Of a DNA stretch of 64,000 nt, positions 55,474 to 64,000 are shown piece after piece (positions within the stretch are counted from its first letter, which is position 1; each line of letters starts with the position of its first letter). The notes below the pieces were generated by a model, which was not told the origin of the DNA, searched no databases, and saw nothing but the letters and a program-made list of their open reading frames with translations. This DNA comes from Porphyrobacter sp. (lineage in GTDB: Bacteria > Pseudomonadota > Alphaproteobacteria > Sphingomonadales > Sphingomonadaceae). The DNA is taken from contig WGLN01000006.1 in NCBI GenBank assembly GCA_016125555.1, forward strand, positions 1-64,000. Direction: 5' to 3'. The translations under genes were made by a program, and so were the position numbers.

Positions 55474-55507
55474 GAGGGCGGATGCCTTGGGGGAGGCGTC
55501 CGCCCTC
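55474..55507 (+). terminator. Terminator behind hemA
   Basis: GAGGGCGGA (55474-55482) pairs with TCCGCCCTC (55499-55507), extended by GCC/GGC after a T-G mismatch, with an 8-base loop, and is followed by TATTATT. It is a strong intrinsic-type hairpin that closes the 15.7-kb bchF-to-hemA unit. It also separates it from the convergent GH97 gene, whose stop codon is three bases away. Confidence 0.88.
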
Positions 55508-55509
55508 TA

Positions 55510-57600
55510 TTATTGCGCCATCGGCAGGAACCGCACCGCCACCCCGCCCGAGGAGGCGAGGTGGACCGCGAAGGTCTCGCCGCCGGTGACGGTCTTCTTC
55601 TCGATGACGATGTCATAGGGATTGGTGTCCCAATCGGCGTCCGGCCCGTCGCGATAGATTTCCGCGGTGTAGCGCCGGCCCTTCTCGAGGAAATCAAGCG
55701 GCAGCGTGAGGTCGCGGGGGTGCTCGTCGGTCAGCGCGCCGAGGAACCAGTTCTTCGACTTGCGCCCCTGCCGCGCGAAGGCGACATATTCGCCGACCTC
55801 GCCCGCGAGCGCGATCGACTGCTCCCAATCGGTCTCGACGTCCTTGATGAACTGGAAGGCGTCCGGGCGCGCCTCGTAATTCTCGGGCAGGTCCGCGGCC
55901 ATCTGCAGCGGGGAATAGAGCACCACGTAGAGCGCCAGCTGCTTCGCCAGCGTCGTCTGCGGGCGGTTGGCCGGATCGCCGCGCGGCATGACGGGGCGCA
56001 GCGGCGGACGCTCGTTGGGCCTCAGGTCGAAGATGCCGGGGGTGAAATCCATCGGCCCCGCCAGCATCCGGGTGAAGGCCAGCATCGCCTCGTGGCTCGG
56101 CGGGTTGGGCGGGGACCCCCAGGCGTTGAACTCCATGCCGCGCGCGCCCTCGCGCGTCATCCAGTTGGGATAGGTGCGCCTCAACCCCGTGTCCTTGACC
56201 GGCTCGTGCGCGTCGATCGCGATGTGCCGCCGGGCGGCTTCCTGCACCACCTTGAGGTGATGGCGTACCATGAACTGGCTGTCGTGCCACTCGTAGTGGC
56301 GAATGCCCTTCTCGTCGATGCGCACCGCATCGCCCGCATCGGCGACATAGCCGGTCTTGACCACCCGCACGCCGACCTTCTCCATCAGGTCGAGCGCGGC
56401 CTCCAGCTGGTTTTCGTAATTGGTGATGTTCGCCGAGGTTTCGTGATGGCCGATCAGCCGCACCCCCTTCGAACGGGCATAGCGACCGACCTCCGCGATG
56501 TCGAAATCGGGCATGGCTTGGGTGAAGTTGAACTGGTCGCCGTTGTTGAACCAGTCGCCATCCCAGCCGATGTTCCAGCCTTCGACCAGCACGCCCGAAA
56601 AGCCGTTCTTCGCCGCAAAGTCGATGTAGCGCTTGGCCTCTTCCGTGGTCGCGCCGTGAATGCCGTCGCGGCCCCACGTGCGGTCCTTGATGTGCATCGC
56701 CCACCAGATGCCGACATATTTGCCCGGCTCCACCCACGACACATCGCCCAGCTTGTTCGGTTCGTTGAGATTGAGGATAATGTCCGAATTGATCAGGCCG
56801 ACGGCGTCGGGCGCAACCTGGACGGTGCGCCACGGGCTCTTGAACGGGGCTTTCGTCCTGACCTTCGGTCCGCCCTGCCAGCTCCTCAGCCGCGCCTCGA
56901 AGGTGCCGGGCCGCAGCGCGCCGAGCGACATCGCCGAGTAATCGACGAGCGCGGCTTCGTGGATCGCGAAGTGGATGCCGTCCGCCTTGCGGAAGGTCGC
57001 AGGCGTGTGCGCGTTCGCGACCTTCCCGGCCGGCCCCGTGCGGGTGATGTATTCGTAGCGGTTGAACTCGTCGGACGGCGTGTACCACATGGCGGTATCC
57101 TCGCCGACGGCGAACTGGGTGAGTTCGTCGACGATTGCGAGGTCGCCTTCGAGGGCGGGCTGTTCGGGAATCTCGTAGCGGAAGCCAATGCCGGTATCGA
57201 AGGCGCGGAAGCGCACCACCATGCGCCGCGCAGGGCCCCGGCTGGCGGCAAAGGTGACCGCGAGTTCGTTGTGCCGGTCGCGCACCAGGCGGCGTTCGCC
57301 CCAGGGCTGCTCCCAGGTCGTGTCGCTGCTGTCGCGGGTCGACCCCGCGATGGCGAGGCCGCGTTCAAGGCCATGATGCTCGGAGAAAAGGAGGCCGAGC
57401 TTCGATGGCGCGATCACCGTCTCGCCCCGATAGGCGACGGCATAGGTTGCCTGCCCCTCGTCGTCGCTGACGGTCACGGTGATCTGCCCGTCGGGCGAGG
57501 CCAGCGTCAGGCTCTCGGCAAGGGCGGGTGCTGTCGCCGCCAAGGCCGCCCATGCGATCGTCGCCAGCGCCACGAGCGGCTTCCAGTGCTTGGTCATCAT
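55510..57600 (-). CDS. GH97 alpha-glucosidase (SusB-like), secreted
   Basis: A 696-residue glycoside hydrolase of family 97 with a signal peptide (about residues 1-29, ending APALA). The catalytic barrel has HHETSANITNYENQLEAALD, VKTGYVADAG, IAIDAHEPV and RGMEFNAWG. The glutamates in HHETS, AHEPV and GMEF match those of the inverting SusB alpha-glucosidase branch rather than the retaining branch. It would release glucose from malto-oligosaccharides in the periplasm. Two ATGs are possible; with AGGAG upstream the second (57597) has the better spacing. It lies 25 bases behind the GH13 gene on the same strand. Confidence 0.93.
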   Translation of the reverse strand: MMTKHWKPLVALATIAWAALAATAPALAESLTLASPDGQITVTVSDDEGQATYAVAYRGETVIAPSKLGLLFSEHHGLERGLAIAGSTRDSSDTTWEQPWGERRLVRDRHNELAVTFAASRGPARRMVVRFRAFDTGIGFRYEIPEQPALEGDLAIVDELTQFAVGEDTAMWYTPSDEFNRYEYITRTGPAGKVANAHTPATFRKADGIHFAIHEAALVDYSAMSLGALRPGTFEARLRSWQGGPKVRTKAPFKSPWRTVQVAPDAVGLINSDIILNLNEPNKLGDVSWVEPGKYVGIWWAMHIKDRTWGRDGIHGATTEEAKRYIDFAAKNGFSGVLVEGWNIGWDGDWFNNGDQFNFTQAMPDFDIAEVGRYARSKGVRLIGHHETSANITNYENQLEAALDLMEKVGVRVVKTGYVADAGDAVRIDEKGIRHYEWHDSQFMVRHHLKVVQEAARRHIAIDAHEPVKDTGLRRTYPNWMTREGARGMEFNAWGSPPNPPSHEAMLAFTRMLAGPMDFTPGIFDLRPNERPPLRPVMPRGDPANRPQTTLAKQLALYVVLYSPLQMAADLPENYEARPDAFQFIKDVETDWEQSIALAGEVGEYVAFARQGRKSKNWFLGALTDEHPRDLTLPLDFLEKGRRYTAEIYRDGPDADWDTNPYDIVIEKKTVTGGETFAVHLASSGGVAVRFLPMAQ

Positions 57601-57625
57601 TCCTCTCCTGCGCCTGTTCGGCGCC

Positions 57626-58990
57626 TCAATCGATCTCTTTGAAGATGCGGTAACCCCAGGCGGGCAGATCGAGCGTCTCGTCCCCTGCGAAGGTCGCCGC
57701 CTCGCCGGTCAGTGCATCGACATAGCGGCCATGATGGCGCGCCTTCGCGAACGCGACCGCGTGCGGGCGGGGGCTGAGGTTGAACACCGCGAACACCCGT
57801 GCGCCCTTGTCCCCGCGGGTGAAGGCATAGACGTCGGCGGTCTCGCTGGTCGGCACCTCGACCATCGGTGCGCCGAAGCGCCCGTTATGAAGCGCCGGGC
57901 TCGCGGTCTTGAGCGCGATCAGCTTGCGAAACAGGTCGGAATACCGGCCTTCCTTCCAGACGATCGGATCGCGTTCGAAGAACTTGAGCTGGCGGTCATT
58001 GTCCGCTTCCTGCCCATTATAGATCAGCGGCAGGCCCGAACCTGTGAAGGACAGCGCGATGGCGGCTTCGTAGGCGGGGCCGTAGATCTCCGCCGCCACC
58101 CCGTCCCACGAATTCTGGTCGTGGTTCTCCGTGTAGACCATCCGCATCGCCGCGCGGGGCCAGGTTTCGGCCTGCCCGGCGTAATAGCCGCGGATCGGCC
58201 CTGCGCCCTCGCGGCTTTTGACGAGGCGCTGCATCGCCTCCTTCCAGCCCCAGGCATAGGTCGCGTCGAAGGCATGCTCGTGGAGGTCGCGCTGCTCCCA
58301 TTCGGCGAGCATGAAGACCGGCTTGATCTTCTCCAGCTCGGCCCGCGCGGTTTCCCAGAAATCGGTCGGGACATAGCCCGCGACATCGGCGCGGTAGCCG
58401 TCGATCCCGAATTCGCGGACCCAGTAGACGAGGCTCTCGGTCATGTAGCGCCTGAGGCCGGGCTGCGAGTAATCGAAATCCGCCACGTCCGACCAGTCGG
58501 TGCCGGCGGGTGGCACCAGCGCGCCTTCGGGGCTGTGCGTGTACCATTCGGGGTGGCTCTGCGTCAGCGGGTTGTCGTGCGCCGAATGGTTGGCCACCCA
58601 ATCGAGGATCACCTTCATCCCCAGCCGGTGCGCCGCGGCGACGAAGGCCCTGAGGTCCGCCTCGGTGCCCAGTTCCGGATTGACCGCGCGATAGTCGCGC
58701 ACCGCGTAGGGGCTGCCGAGCGGACCCTTGCGGTTTTCGATCCCGATCGGATGGATCGGCATCAGCCAGATGATGTCGATCCCCATGCCGGCGAGGCGCG
58801 GCAGCTGCTTCTCCGCGGCCGACAGGGTGCCTTCGGGCGTGAACTGGCGGGTGTTGAGCTGGTAGAGCACCGCATCGCGCGTCCAATCGGCGTTGTGCAC
58901 CTCCACCATCGCTCGCGGCGTGTAGTCGGGCTCGGCTAGTGCAGGTGTCGCCGCCAGCAGCGCGAGTGCCGTGGCAATCGCAAGGCGCAT
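57626..58990 (-). CDS. GH13 alpha-amylase family glycosidase, secreted
   Basis: A 454-residue member of glycoside hydrolase family 13 with a signal peptide (MRLAIATALALLAATPALA). The conserved regions are VILDWVANHSAHD (I), GYRADVAG with the nucleophile Asp (II), MLAEWE with the acid Glu (III) and ENHDQNSW with the third Asp (IV). It probably cleaves alpha-1,4-glucans outside the cytoplasm. The ATG overlaps the stop of the MFS gene (ATGA), so transporter and enzyme are translationally coupled. The exact specificity is open. Confidence 0.92.
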   Translation of the reverse strand: MRLAIATALALLAATPALAEPDYTPRAMVEVHNADWTRDAVLYQLNTRQFTPEGTLSAAEKQLPRLAGMGIDIIWLMPIHPIGIENRKGPLGSPYAVRDYRAVNPELGTEADLRAFVAAAHRLGMKVILDWVANHSAHDNPLTQSHPEWYTHSPEGALVPPAGTDWSDVADFDYSQPGLRRYMTESLVYWVREFGIDGYRADVAGYVPTDFWETARAELEKIKPVFMLAEWEQRDLHEHAFDATYAWGWKEAMQRLVKSREGAGPIRGYYAGQAETWPRAAMRMVYTENHDQNSWDGVAAEIYGPAYEAAIALSFTGSGLPLIYNGQEADNDRQLKFFERDPIVWKEGRYSDLFRKLIALKTASPALHNGRFGAPMVEVPTSETADVYAFTRGDKGARVFAVFNLSPRPHAVAFAKARHHGRYVDALTGEAATFAGDETLDLPAWGYRIFKEID

Positions 58991-60576
58991 CACGCTTCTC
59001 CCGTGCGCAGCGCCGGCACGGTCTCGACCTTGTCTTCGCCAACGAACAGGGTCGCCACCGCCGCCAGCACGAAGCTCACGGCCGCAATCAGCATCGCGTA
59101 GATTGCCTCGCCGCCGAACAGGTTGGTGACGAGAAAGCCCAGCAGCGTCGCCGCGAGCAGCTGCGGCACGACGATGAAGATGTTGAACACCCCCATGTAG
59201 ATGCCCATTTTCTCGGCCGGAACGGAGCCGGCGAGGATCGCGTAGGGCAGCGAGACGATCGAGGCCCAGGCGATGCCGATGCCGATTTGCGAAACCCACA
59301 GGAATGCCGGATCGCGGATCAGCAGCATCGCGGCAAAGCCCGCCGCGCCCAGCATCAGGTTGATCGCGTGCAGGCGGGTTCGGTCGATCCTCGCGGCGAC
59401 CAGCACGAAACCCAGCGCGGCGGCGGCGGCAAGGCCGTTGCGCACCGAACCCATCAGGCTCCACCAGTCGGCCCCGTCCTGATAGGCCTTGCTCGCCGCG
59501 TCGGTCGCGCCGAAGTGGTATTCGGTCACCCCGGGTGTGCCGAGGATCCACAGCGCGAACATCGCGAACCAGCTGAAGAACTGCACCACCGCGAGCCTGC
59601 GCATGGTGAGCGGCATGGCGAACAGGTCGTTCACCACCTCCATGAAGCCGTTCTGGTTGCGGCCCTGCGCGCGCAGCATGCTCGCGACCAGCTGGAGAAC
59701 TCCGAAGCCGGCAATCAGCGCGGCCAGAACGTAGAGATCCTTGGCGACCTCGATCGTGCCGAGGAACGCCGGACGGCTCTCGCCCCGCGCCAGCGCCACC
59801 AGCGCGGCCACCATTGCCCCGGCGACCATCCAGATCACGCCGCCGGCGGCAAACTGCGCGGAGCTCCGCTGCGGGTGGGCCGCGGTCTGCGCGACATGGC
59901 CCTGCGCCGCGGCAAAGCTGCGCATTTCCTCGGGCGAATATTCCTTCGTGGTGAACACGGTCCAGCACACCGCCGCCAGCAGCGCCGCCCCGCCGATGTA
60001 GAACGACCAGTGAACGGTCTCGGGGATCGCGCCCGCCGGCGCAACATTGCTGAGGCCGAGCCAATTGGTCATCACCCACGGCAGGGCCCCCGCCAGCACT
60101 GCCCCGGCACCGATGAAGAAGCTCTGCATCGCATAGCCGACGGTGCGCTGGCGATCGGGCAGGTTGTCGCCGACGAAGGCGCGAAACGGCTCCATGGTGA
60201 TGTTCAGCGAGGCGTCCATCACCCACAGCAACCCCGCCGCGACCCACAGCACCGGCGCGTTCGGCATCAGGAACAGCGCGAGGCTGGCGAGCAGCGCCCC
60301 GGTGAGGAAGTAGGGCCGTCTCCGCCCGAGCGGACCCCAGGTCTTGTCCGAAAGGTGGCCGATGATCGGCTGCACCAGCAGCCCCGTCATCGGCGCAGCG
60401 ATCCACAGGATCGCGAGGCTACCGACATCCGCGCCCAGCGTCTGGAAAATGCGGCTGACATTGCCGTTCTGCAGCTCGAAGCCGATCTGGATGCCGAGAA
60501 AGCCGAAGCTCATGTTCCAAATCTGGCCTGCGCCCAGACTGGGCTTGGCCGCGGGCGTGTGGCCGGCTTGGGTCAT
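58990..60576 (-). CDS. MFS sugar transporter (SLC45/maltose-sucrose type)
   Basis: A 528-residue inner-membrane carrier with twelve helices. NMSFGFLGIQIGFELQNGNVSRIFQTLG and PIIGHLSDKTWGPLGRRRPYFLTG (each in a loop or helix pair) are typical of the bacterial sucrose/maltose:cation symporter group common in sphingomonads and Xanthomonas sugar loci. A long central loop (about 225-290) follows helix 6. The ATG at 60576 has GGAGAGGA about 10 bases upstream; ATG codons farther up give a non-conserved leader. It heads the MFS-GH13-GH97 array, so it likely imports maltose or maltodextrins. Confidence 0.9.
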   Translation of the reverse strand: MTQAGHTPAAKPSLGAGQIWNMSFGFLGIQIGFELQNGNVSRIFQTLGADVGSLAILWIAAPMTGLLVQPIIGHLSDKTWGPLGRRRPYFLTGALLASLALFLMPNAPVLWVAAGLLWVMDASLNITMEPFRAFVGDNLPDRQRTVGYAMQSFFIGAGAVLAGALPWVMTNWLGLSNVAPAGAIPETVHWSFYIGGAALLAAVCWTVFTTKEYSPEEMRSFAAAQGHVAQTAAHPQRSSAQFAAGGVIWMVAGAMVAALVALARGESRPAFLGTIEVAKDLYVLAALIAGFGVLQLVASMLRAQGRNQNGFMEVVNDLFAMPLTMRRLAVVQFFSWFAMFALWILGTPGVTEYHFGATDAASKAYQDGADWWSLMGSVRNGLAAAAALGFVLVAARIDRTRLHAINLMLGAAGFAAMLLIRDPAFLWVSQIGIGIAWASIVSLPYAILAGSVPAEKMGIYMGVFNIFIVVPQLLAATLLGFLVTNLFGGEAIYAMLIAAVSFVLAAVATLFVGEDKVETVPALRTGEA

Positions 60577-60886
60577 CTCGTCACGTCCTCTCCCCCGCGC
60601 GTCCCGACTTGCCGGGGTGACGCGGCTCCCTGCGGGCTGTAGCATTCCGGCTCTGCCGTCCGAATGGTGCGCGCTTCCCGCTCGCTGACAGTCTGGACGC
60701 CCTGCAAAAATATGCAAGAAACTTTCCGGTTCGGGGCGCAAAAATTGCCGGCTGCGCTCTTCGCATGGCCCTTTTCATCGTCTTTACAGAAGTTTGAATA
60801 GGCGAACCCATGGACACACCGGAGAATACAAAGGTTTGCAATATCTCTCCCATGCTGTCACAAAAGACGGCGGAGGGAGTTGGGTC
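60577..60886. promoter_or_regulatory. Divergent control region of the maltodextrin locus
   Basis: 310 bases between the MFS gene (-) and the GH13 gene (+). No gene is seen. Two small palindromes stand out: TGCA-AAAATA-TGCA (60703-60716) and CAAAAATTG (about 60739-60747) flanked by GGCG/CCGG. A related TTTGCAATAT occurs at 60836-60845. They are candidates for a LacI-type sugar repressor, but the regulator is not in this window. GGAGGGAG before 60887 is the downstream ribosome-binding site. Confidence 0.4.
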
Positions 60887-62728
60887 ATGACGCGAATCTT
60901 CGTGGGAATAGCGGCTGCGCTGTGCGCGGGCAGCGCACTGGCGGCTGCCCCCGCCCCATCCCAGGTCTCCCCCGAGCCCGCACCCATTGCCGAGCGCGGG
61001 GTCGAGGACGAGATCATCTACTTCGTCCTGCCCGACCGATTCGCCAACGGCGATCCCTCGAACGATCGCGGGGGGCTGAAGGGCGGTCCGCTCAAGACCG
61101 GCTTCGACCCGGCGCACAAGGGCTTCTACCACGGCGGAGACCTCAAGGGGCTGACCGAGAAGCTCGACTATATCCAGGGCATGGGCGTGACCGCGATCTG
61201 GTTCGCGCCGATCTTCAAGAACAAGCCCGTGCAAGGCAAGCCGGGCGAGGAAAGCGCAGGCTATCACGGTTACTGGGTCACCGATTTCACCAGCGTCGAC
61301 CCGCATTTCGGGACCAACGCCGATTTCAAGGCCTTCGTCGATGCCGCCCATGCACGGGGCATGAAGGTCTACATGGACATCATCGTCAACCACACGGCCG
61401 ACGTGATCGACTATGCCGAGGGCGAGCAGACCGGCTACGCCTACCGCAGCAAGGGCGAATATCCCTTCACGCGCCGCGGCGGGCCGGAGGGCACGCCGAT
61501 CAACGAGGGCTTCGCGGGCGACGATAACCCCGACCCCGCGAATTGGGCCAAGCTCACCGATCCGCGCTTTGCCTACACCCCCTTCGTGCGCCCCGAGGAG
61601 CGCGACATCAAGGTTCCCGGCTGGCTCAACGATCCGATTTACTACCACAACCGCGGCAATTCGCACTGGGTCGGCGAGAGCAATCTCTACGGCGATTTCT
61701 CGGGACTGGACGATCTGGCCACCGAGAACCCGAGGGTCGTCTCCGGCATGATCGACATCTTCGGCGATTGGATCGACCAATACGGGATCGACGGCTTCCG
61801 GATCGACACCGCCCGGCACGTGAACCCCGAGTTCTGGCAGGCTTTCGTGCCTGCCATGCTCGCCCGCGCCGAGGCGAGGGGGATCGGGCATTTCCACATC
61901 TTCGGCGAGATCGCCTATGAGCAGCCGACCGCGACGACCGCCGCGCGGGTAATGGCGGAAAGCCACCTGCCGTATGCGCTCGACATGGGCTTTGCCAAGG
62001 CGGCGCAGCTCGTCGCCAGCGGCAAGGCGGCCCCGCGCGTGATGGCCGAACTCCTCGCCGAGGACGCGATCTATCCCGGCGGGGCGACAACCGCGCTCGG
62101 CCTGCCGACTTTTCTCGGCAACCACGATTTCGGCCGCTTTTCGATGTATGTGCGCGAAATGAGCGGGTCCGACGATCCCGACGAACTGCTCGCCCGGGTA
62201 AAGCTCGGCCATGCGATGCTGTTCCTGCTGCGCGGCGTGCCGACGATCTATTACGGCGACGAACAGGGCTTCATCTCCGATGGCAACGACCAGCTGGCGC
62301 GCGAGGACATGTTCCCGAGCCGGGTCGCCGCCTATAACGACAACGACCTGCTCGGCACGGATGCGACCACCGCGCAGAGCAACTTCGACGCCGCCCATCC
62401 GCTCTACCGCCTGATCGGCGAGCTGGCGCAGGCGCGCACCGCCAGCCCGGCGCTGCGCCGCGGGCTGAGCACGGTGCGCGCATTCGCGGAAGACGGTCCC
62501 GGCCTGCTTGCGGTCGAGCGTCACGACCCCGCCAGCGGCGAGCGGGTGATCGTGCTGTTCAACACCGGCGAAACGCCACTTTCCCGCCATGTCGAGGTCA
62601 GCTACCGGGCGAAGCGAGTCGCACCGCTACTCGGCGCGTGCCCCGCTACCCTTTCCGCGCCCGGATCGCTGCGGGTCGACCTGCCGCCCTTCGGCTTTGC
62701 CGCCTGCCTCCTGGAGACCGACGACTGA
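60887..62728 (+). CDS. GH13 alpha-amylase, secreted
   Basis: A 613-residue GH13 enzyme with a signal peptide (MTRIFVGIAAALCAGSALAA). DIIVNHTADV (region I), GFRIDTARH with the nucleophile (II), HIFGEIAYE with the acid (III) and FLGNHDFGR (IV) are complete. Before the catalytic core is EDEIIYFVLPDRFANGDPSND, common to amylase and cyclodextrinase-type secreted enzymes. An extra loop with calcium-binding look (about 195-250) precedes region II. The ATG at 60887 has GGAGGGAG upstream. The stop overlaps the next gene by one base. Confidence 0.92.
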   Translation: MTRIFVGIAAALCAGSALAAAPAPSQVSPEPAPIAERGVEDEIIYFVLPDRFANGDPSNDRGGLKGGPLKTGFDPAHKGFYHGGDLKGLTEKLDYIQGMGVTAIWFAPIFKNKPVQGKPGEESAGYHGYWVTDFTSVDPHFGTNADFKAFVDAAHARGMKVYMDIIVNHTADVIDYAEGEQTGYAYRSKGEYPFTRRGGPEGTPINEGFAGDDNPDPANWAKLTDPRFAYTPFVRPEERDIKVPGWLNDPIYYHNRGNSHWVGESNLYGDFSGLDDLATENPRVVSGMIDIFGDWIDQYGIDGFRIDTARHVNPEFWQAFVPAMLARAEARGIGHFHIFGEIAYEQPTATTAARVMAESHLPYALDMGFAKAAQLVASGKAAPRVMAELLAEDAIYPGGATTALGLPTFLGNHDFGRFSMYVREMSGSDDPDELLARVKLGHAMLFLLRGVPTIYYGDEQGFISDGNDQLAREDMFPSRVAAYNDNDLLGTDATTAQSNFDAAHPLYRLIGELAQARTASPALRRGLSTVRAFAEDGPGLLAVERHDPASGERVIVLFNTGETPLSRHVEVSYRAKRVAPLLGACPATLSAPGSLRVDLPPFGFAACLLETDD

Positions 62729-64000
62729 TGGCGACCGCACTTGCCGCGACCGCTTCCGCAACCACTACGCTCGCGTGGTGGCGCGGCGCCGTCATCTACC
62801 AGATCTACCCGCGGTCATTCCGCGACACCAATGGCGACGGGATCGGCGACCTCGCCGGCATCGCCGAAGGGCTGGACTACATCGCCGGCCTCGGTGTCGA
62901 CGGCATCTGGATTTCGCCCTTCTTCACCTCGCCGATGAAGGATTTCGGCTACGACGTTGCCGATTACTGCGGGATCGACCCCTCGTTCGGCAGCTTCGAG
63001 GATTTCGACCGGATCATCGCCAAGGCGCATGCGCTGGGCCTCAAGGTGATCATCGACCAGGTCTATTCGCACACCTCGGACGAGCACGCCTGGTTCCGGG
63101 AAAGTCGGCAGGACCGCACCAATCCCAAGGCCGACTGGTACGTCTGGGCCGATCCCAAACCCGACGGTTCGCCGCCGTCGAACTGGCAATCGGTGTTCGG
63201 CGGCTCGGCGTGGCAGTGGGACGGGCCGAGGAAGCAGTATTACCTGCACAACTTCCTCACCAGCCAGCCCGATCTCAACGTCCATAACGCGCAAGTGCAG
63301 GACGCGCTGCTCGATGTCGCGCGGTTCTGGCTGGGGCGCGGGGTCGACGGGTTCCGGCTCGATGCGCTCAATTTCGCGATGCACGATCCCGAGCTGCGCG
63401 ACAATCCGCCCTCGGGCCTGCCGATGAGTCAGGTGACGCGCCCCTTCGACATGCAGATCAAGCGCTTCAACCAGTCGCACCCCGACATCACCGCCTTTCT
63501 CGAGCGCATCCGGGCGACGATCGACGAGTTCCCGGGCCGGTTCACCGTCGCCGAAGTCGGCGGGCCGGAGCCGCTCGCCGAGATGAAGGCCTTCACCCAC
63601 GGCGGCAAGCGGCTGGATTCGGCCTACAATTTCGATTTCCTCTACGCCCCGCGGCTGACCGCGCCGCTGGTCCGCGCAAGCCTTGCGCAGTGGAGCGGGG
63701 AGCCGGACGAGGGCTGGCCGTCCTGGGCCTTCTCCAACCACGATGCCCCGCGCGCGGTGACCCGCTGGACGCTCGACGGCGACATGGCGCGCGCCGCGCG
63801 GCTCAACATGCTGCTGCTGCTGAGCCTGCGGGGCAACCCGATCATCTATCAGGGCGAGGAGCTGGGTCTGCCGCAGGGCGAGGTCGCCTTCGAGGACCTG
63901 CTCGATCCCGAGGCGATCGCCAATTGGCCGCACACGCTCGGCCGCGACGGGGCGCGCACCCCGATGCCGTGGCAGGCGGGCGCACCGCAGGCGGGCTTTT
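62728..64000 (+). CDS. GH13 alpha-glucosidase, 3' end beyond window
   Basis: The first 424 residues of a GH13 alpha-glucosidase; the window ends inside the gene. There is no signal peptide, so it should be cytoplasmic. WWRGAVIYQIYPRSFRDTNGDGIGDL is the classic oligo-1,6-/alpha-1,4-glucosidase N-terminus (in two short pieces). Regions I-IV read IIDQVYSHTS, GFRLDALNF, TVAEVGG and SNHDAPR. It would hydrolyse imported maltose or maltodextrins after the MFS carrier. The ATG overlaps the preceding GH13 stop (TGATG), implying one operon. Confidence 0.93.
   Translation, partial: MATALAATASATTTLAWWRGAVIYQIYPRSFRDTNGDGIGDLAGIAEGLDYIAGLGVDGIWISPFFTSPMKDFGYDVADYCGIDPSFGSFEDFDRIIAKAHALGLKVIIDQVYSHTSDEHAWFRESRQDRTNPKADWYVWADPKPDGSPPSNWQSVFGGSAWQWDGPRKQYYLHNFLTSQPDLNVHNAQVQDALLDVARFWLGRGVDGFRLDALNFAMHDPELRDNPPSGLPMSQVTRPFDMQIKRFNQSHPDITAFLERIRATIDEFPGRFTVAEVGGPEPLAEMKAFTHGGKRLDSAYNFDFLYAPRLTAPLVRASLAQWSGEPDEGWPSWAFSNHDAPRAVTRWTLDGDMARAARLNMLLLLSLRGNPIIYQGEELGLPQGEVAFEDLLDPEAIANWPHTLGRDGARTPMPWQAGAPQAGF

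Overview
The window is GC-rich alphaproteobacterial DNA carrying an almost complete photosynthesis gene cluster (PGC) of an aerobic anoxygenic phototroph. The PGC gene order, the oxygen-dependent cyclase AcsF with no bchE in view, the lack of pufC, pufQ, pufX and puc genes, GTG/TTG starts, REP-like palindromes and a GH97/GH13 sugar cluster all suggest Sphingomonadales, most likely Erythrobacteraceae (Erythrobacter/Porphyrobacter type). The taxonomic call is inference.

Layout. 1-7.3 kb is a flank: the tail of an IS3-family transposase, a short-chain dehydrogenase, an acyl-CoA dehydrogenase, a ferredoxin-NADP+ reductase and a ferric-iron ABC transporter (fbpC-fbpA on -, fbpB on +) with a Fur-like palindrome. 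7.4-11.1 kb is bchI-bchD-bchO plus a 55-residue membrane protein. 11.1-21.3 kb is a respiratory block: a PQQ glucose-dehydrogenase-type gene, a cation-efflux protein and cyoABCD in one minus-strand array, then a divergent Na+/H+ antiporter reading frame that runs on into an OmpA-like domain. 21.3-32.6 kb is crtC-crtD (-) against crtF-bchCXYZ-pufBALM (+), ending in a strong terminator. 32.6-39.5 kb is a minus-strand block: ppaA-ppsR, then bchG-pucC-like-bchP-tspO and a small membrane protein. 39.8-55.4 kb is the second large operon, bchFNBHLM-lhaA-puhABC-orf102-acsF-puhE-hemA, also closed by a strong terminator. 55.5-64 kb is a maltodextrin locus: a GH97 glucosidase, a GH13 enzyme and an MFS sugar transporter (-), diverging from two further GH13 enzymes (+), the last cut by the window end.

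How it fits together. HemA feeds 5-aminolevulinate to tetrapyrroles. BchHDI inserts Mg, BchM methylates, AcsF closes ring E, BchLNB and BchXYZ reduce the macrocycle, BchF/BchC finish the side chains, and BchG/BchP attach and reduce the phytyl tail. PufLM/PuhA form the reaction centre and PufBA the LH1 antenna; PuhBCE, LhaA and the other PucC-like protein assist assembly. CrtC/D/F act at the ends of acyclic carotenoids. PpsR with PpaA are the expected local regulators. TGT-N12-ACA sites, two perfect and two with one changed base, sit on the promoter elements in front of crtD/crtF, bchC, bchG and bchF.

The least ordinary points are: the 10-kb respiratory block between bchO and crtC; the antiporter-OmpA continuous frame; crtC without a convincing start codon; a possible leaderless bchG transcript; a PpsR with cysteines only at residues 62 and 430; and hairpins in every gap from bchZ to pufL. 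No CRISPR array, tRNA or rRNA gene was recognised.
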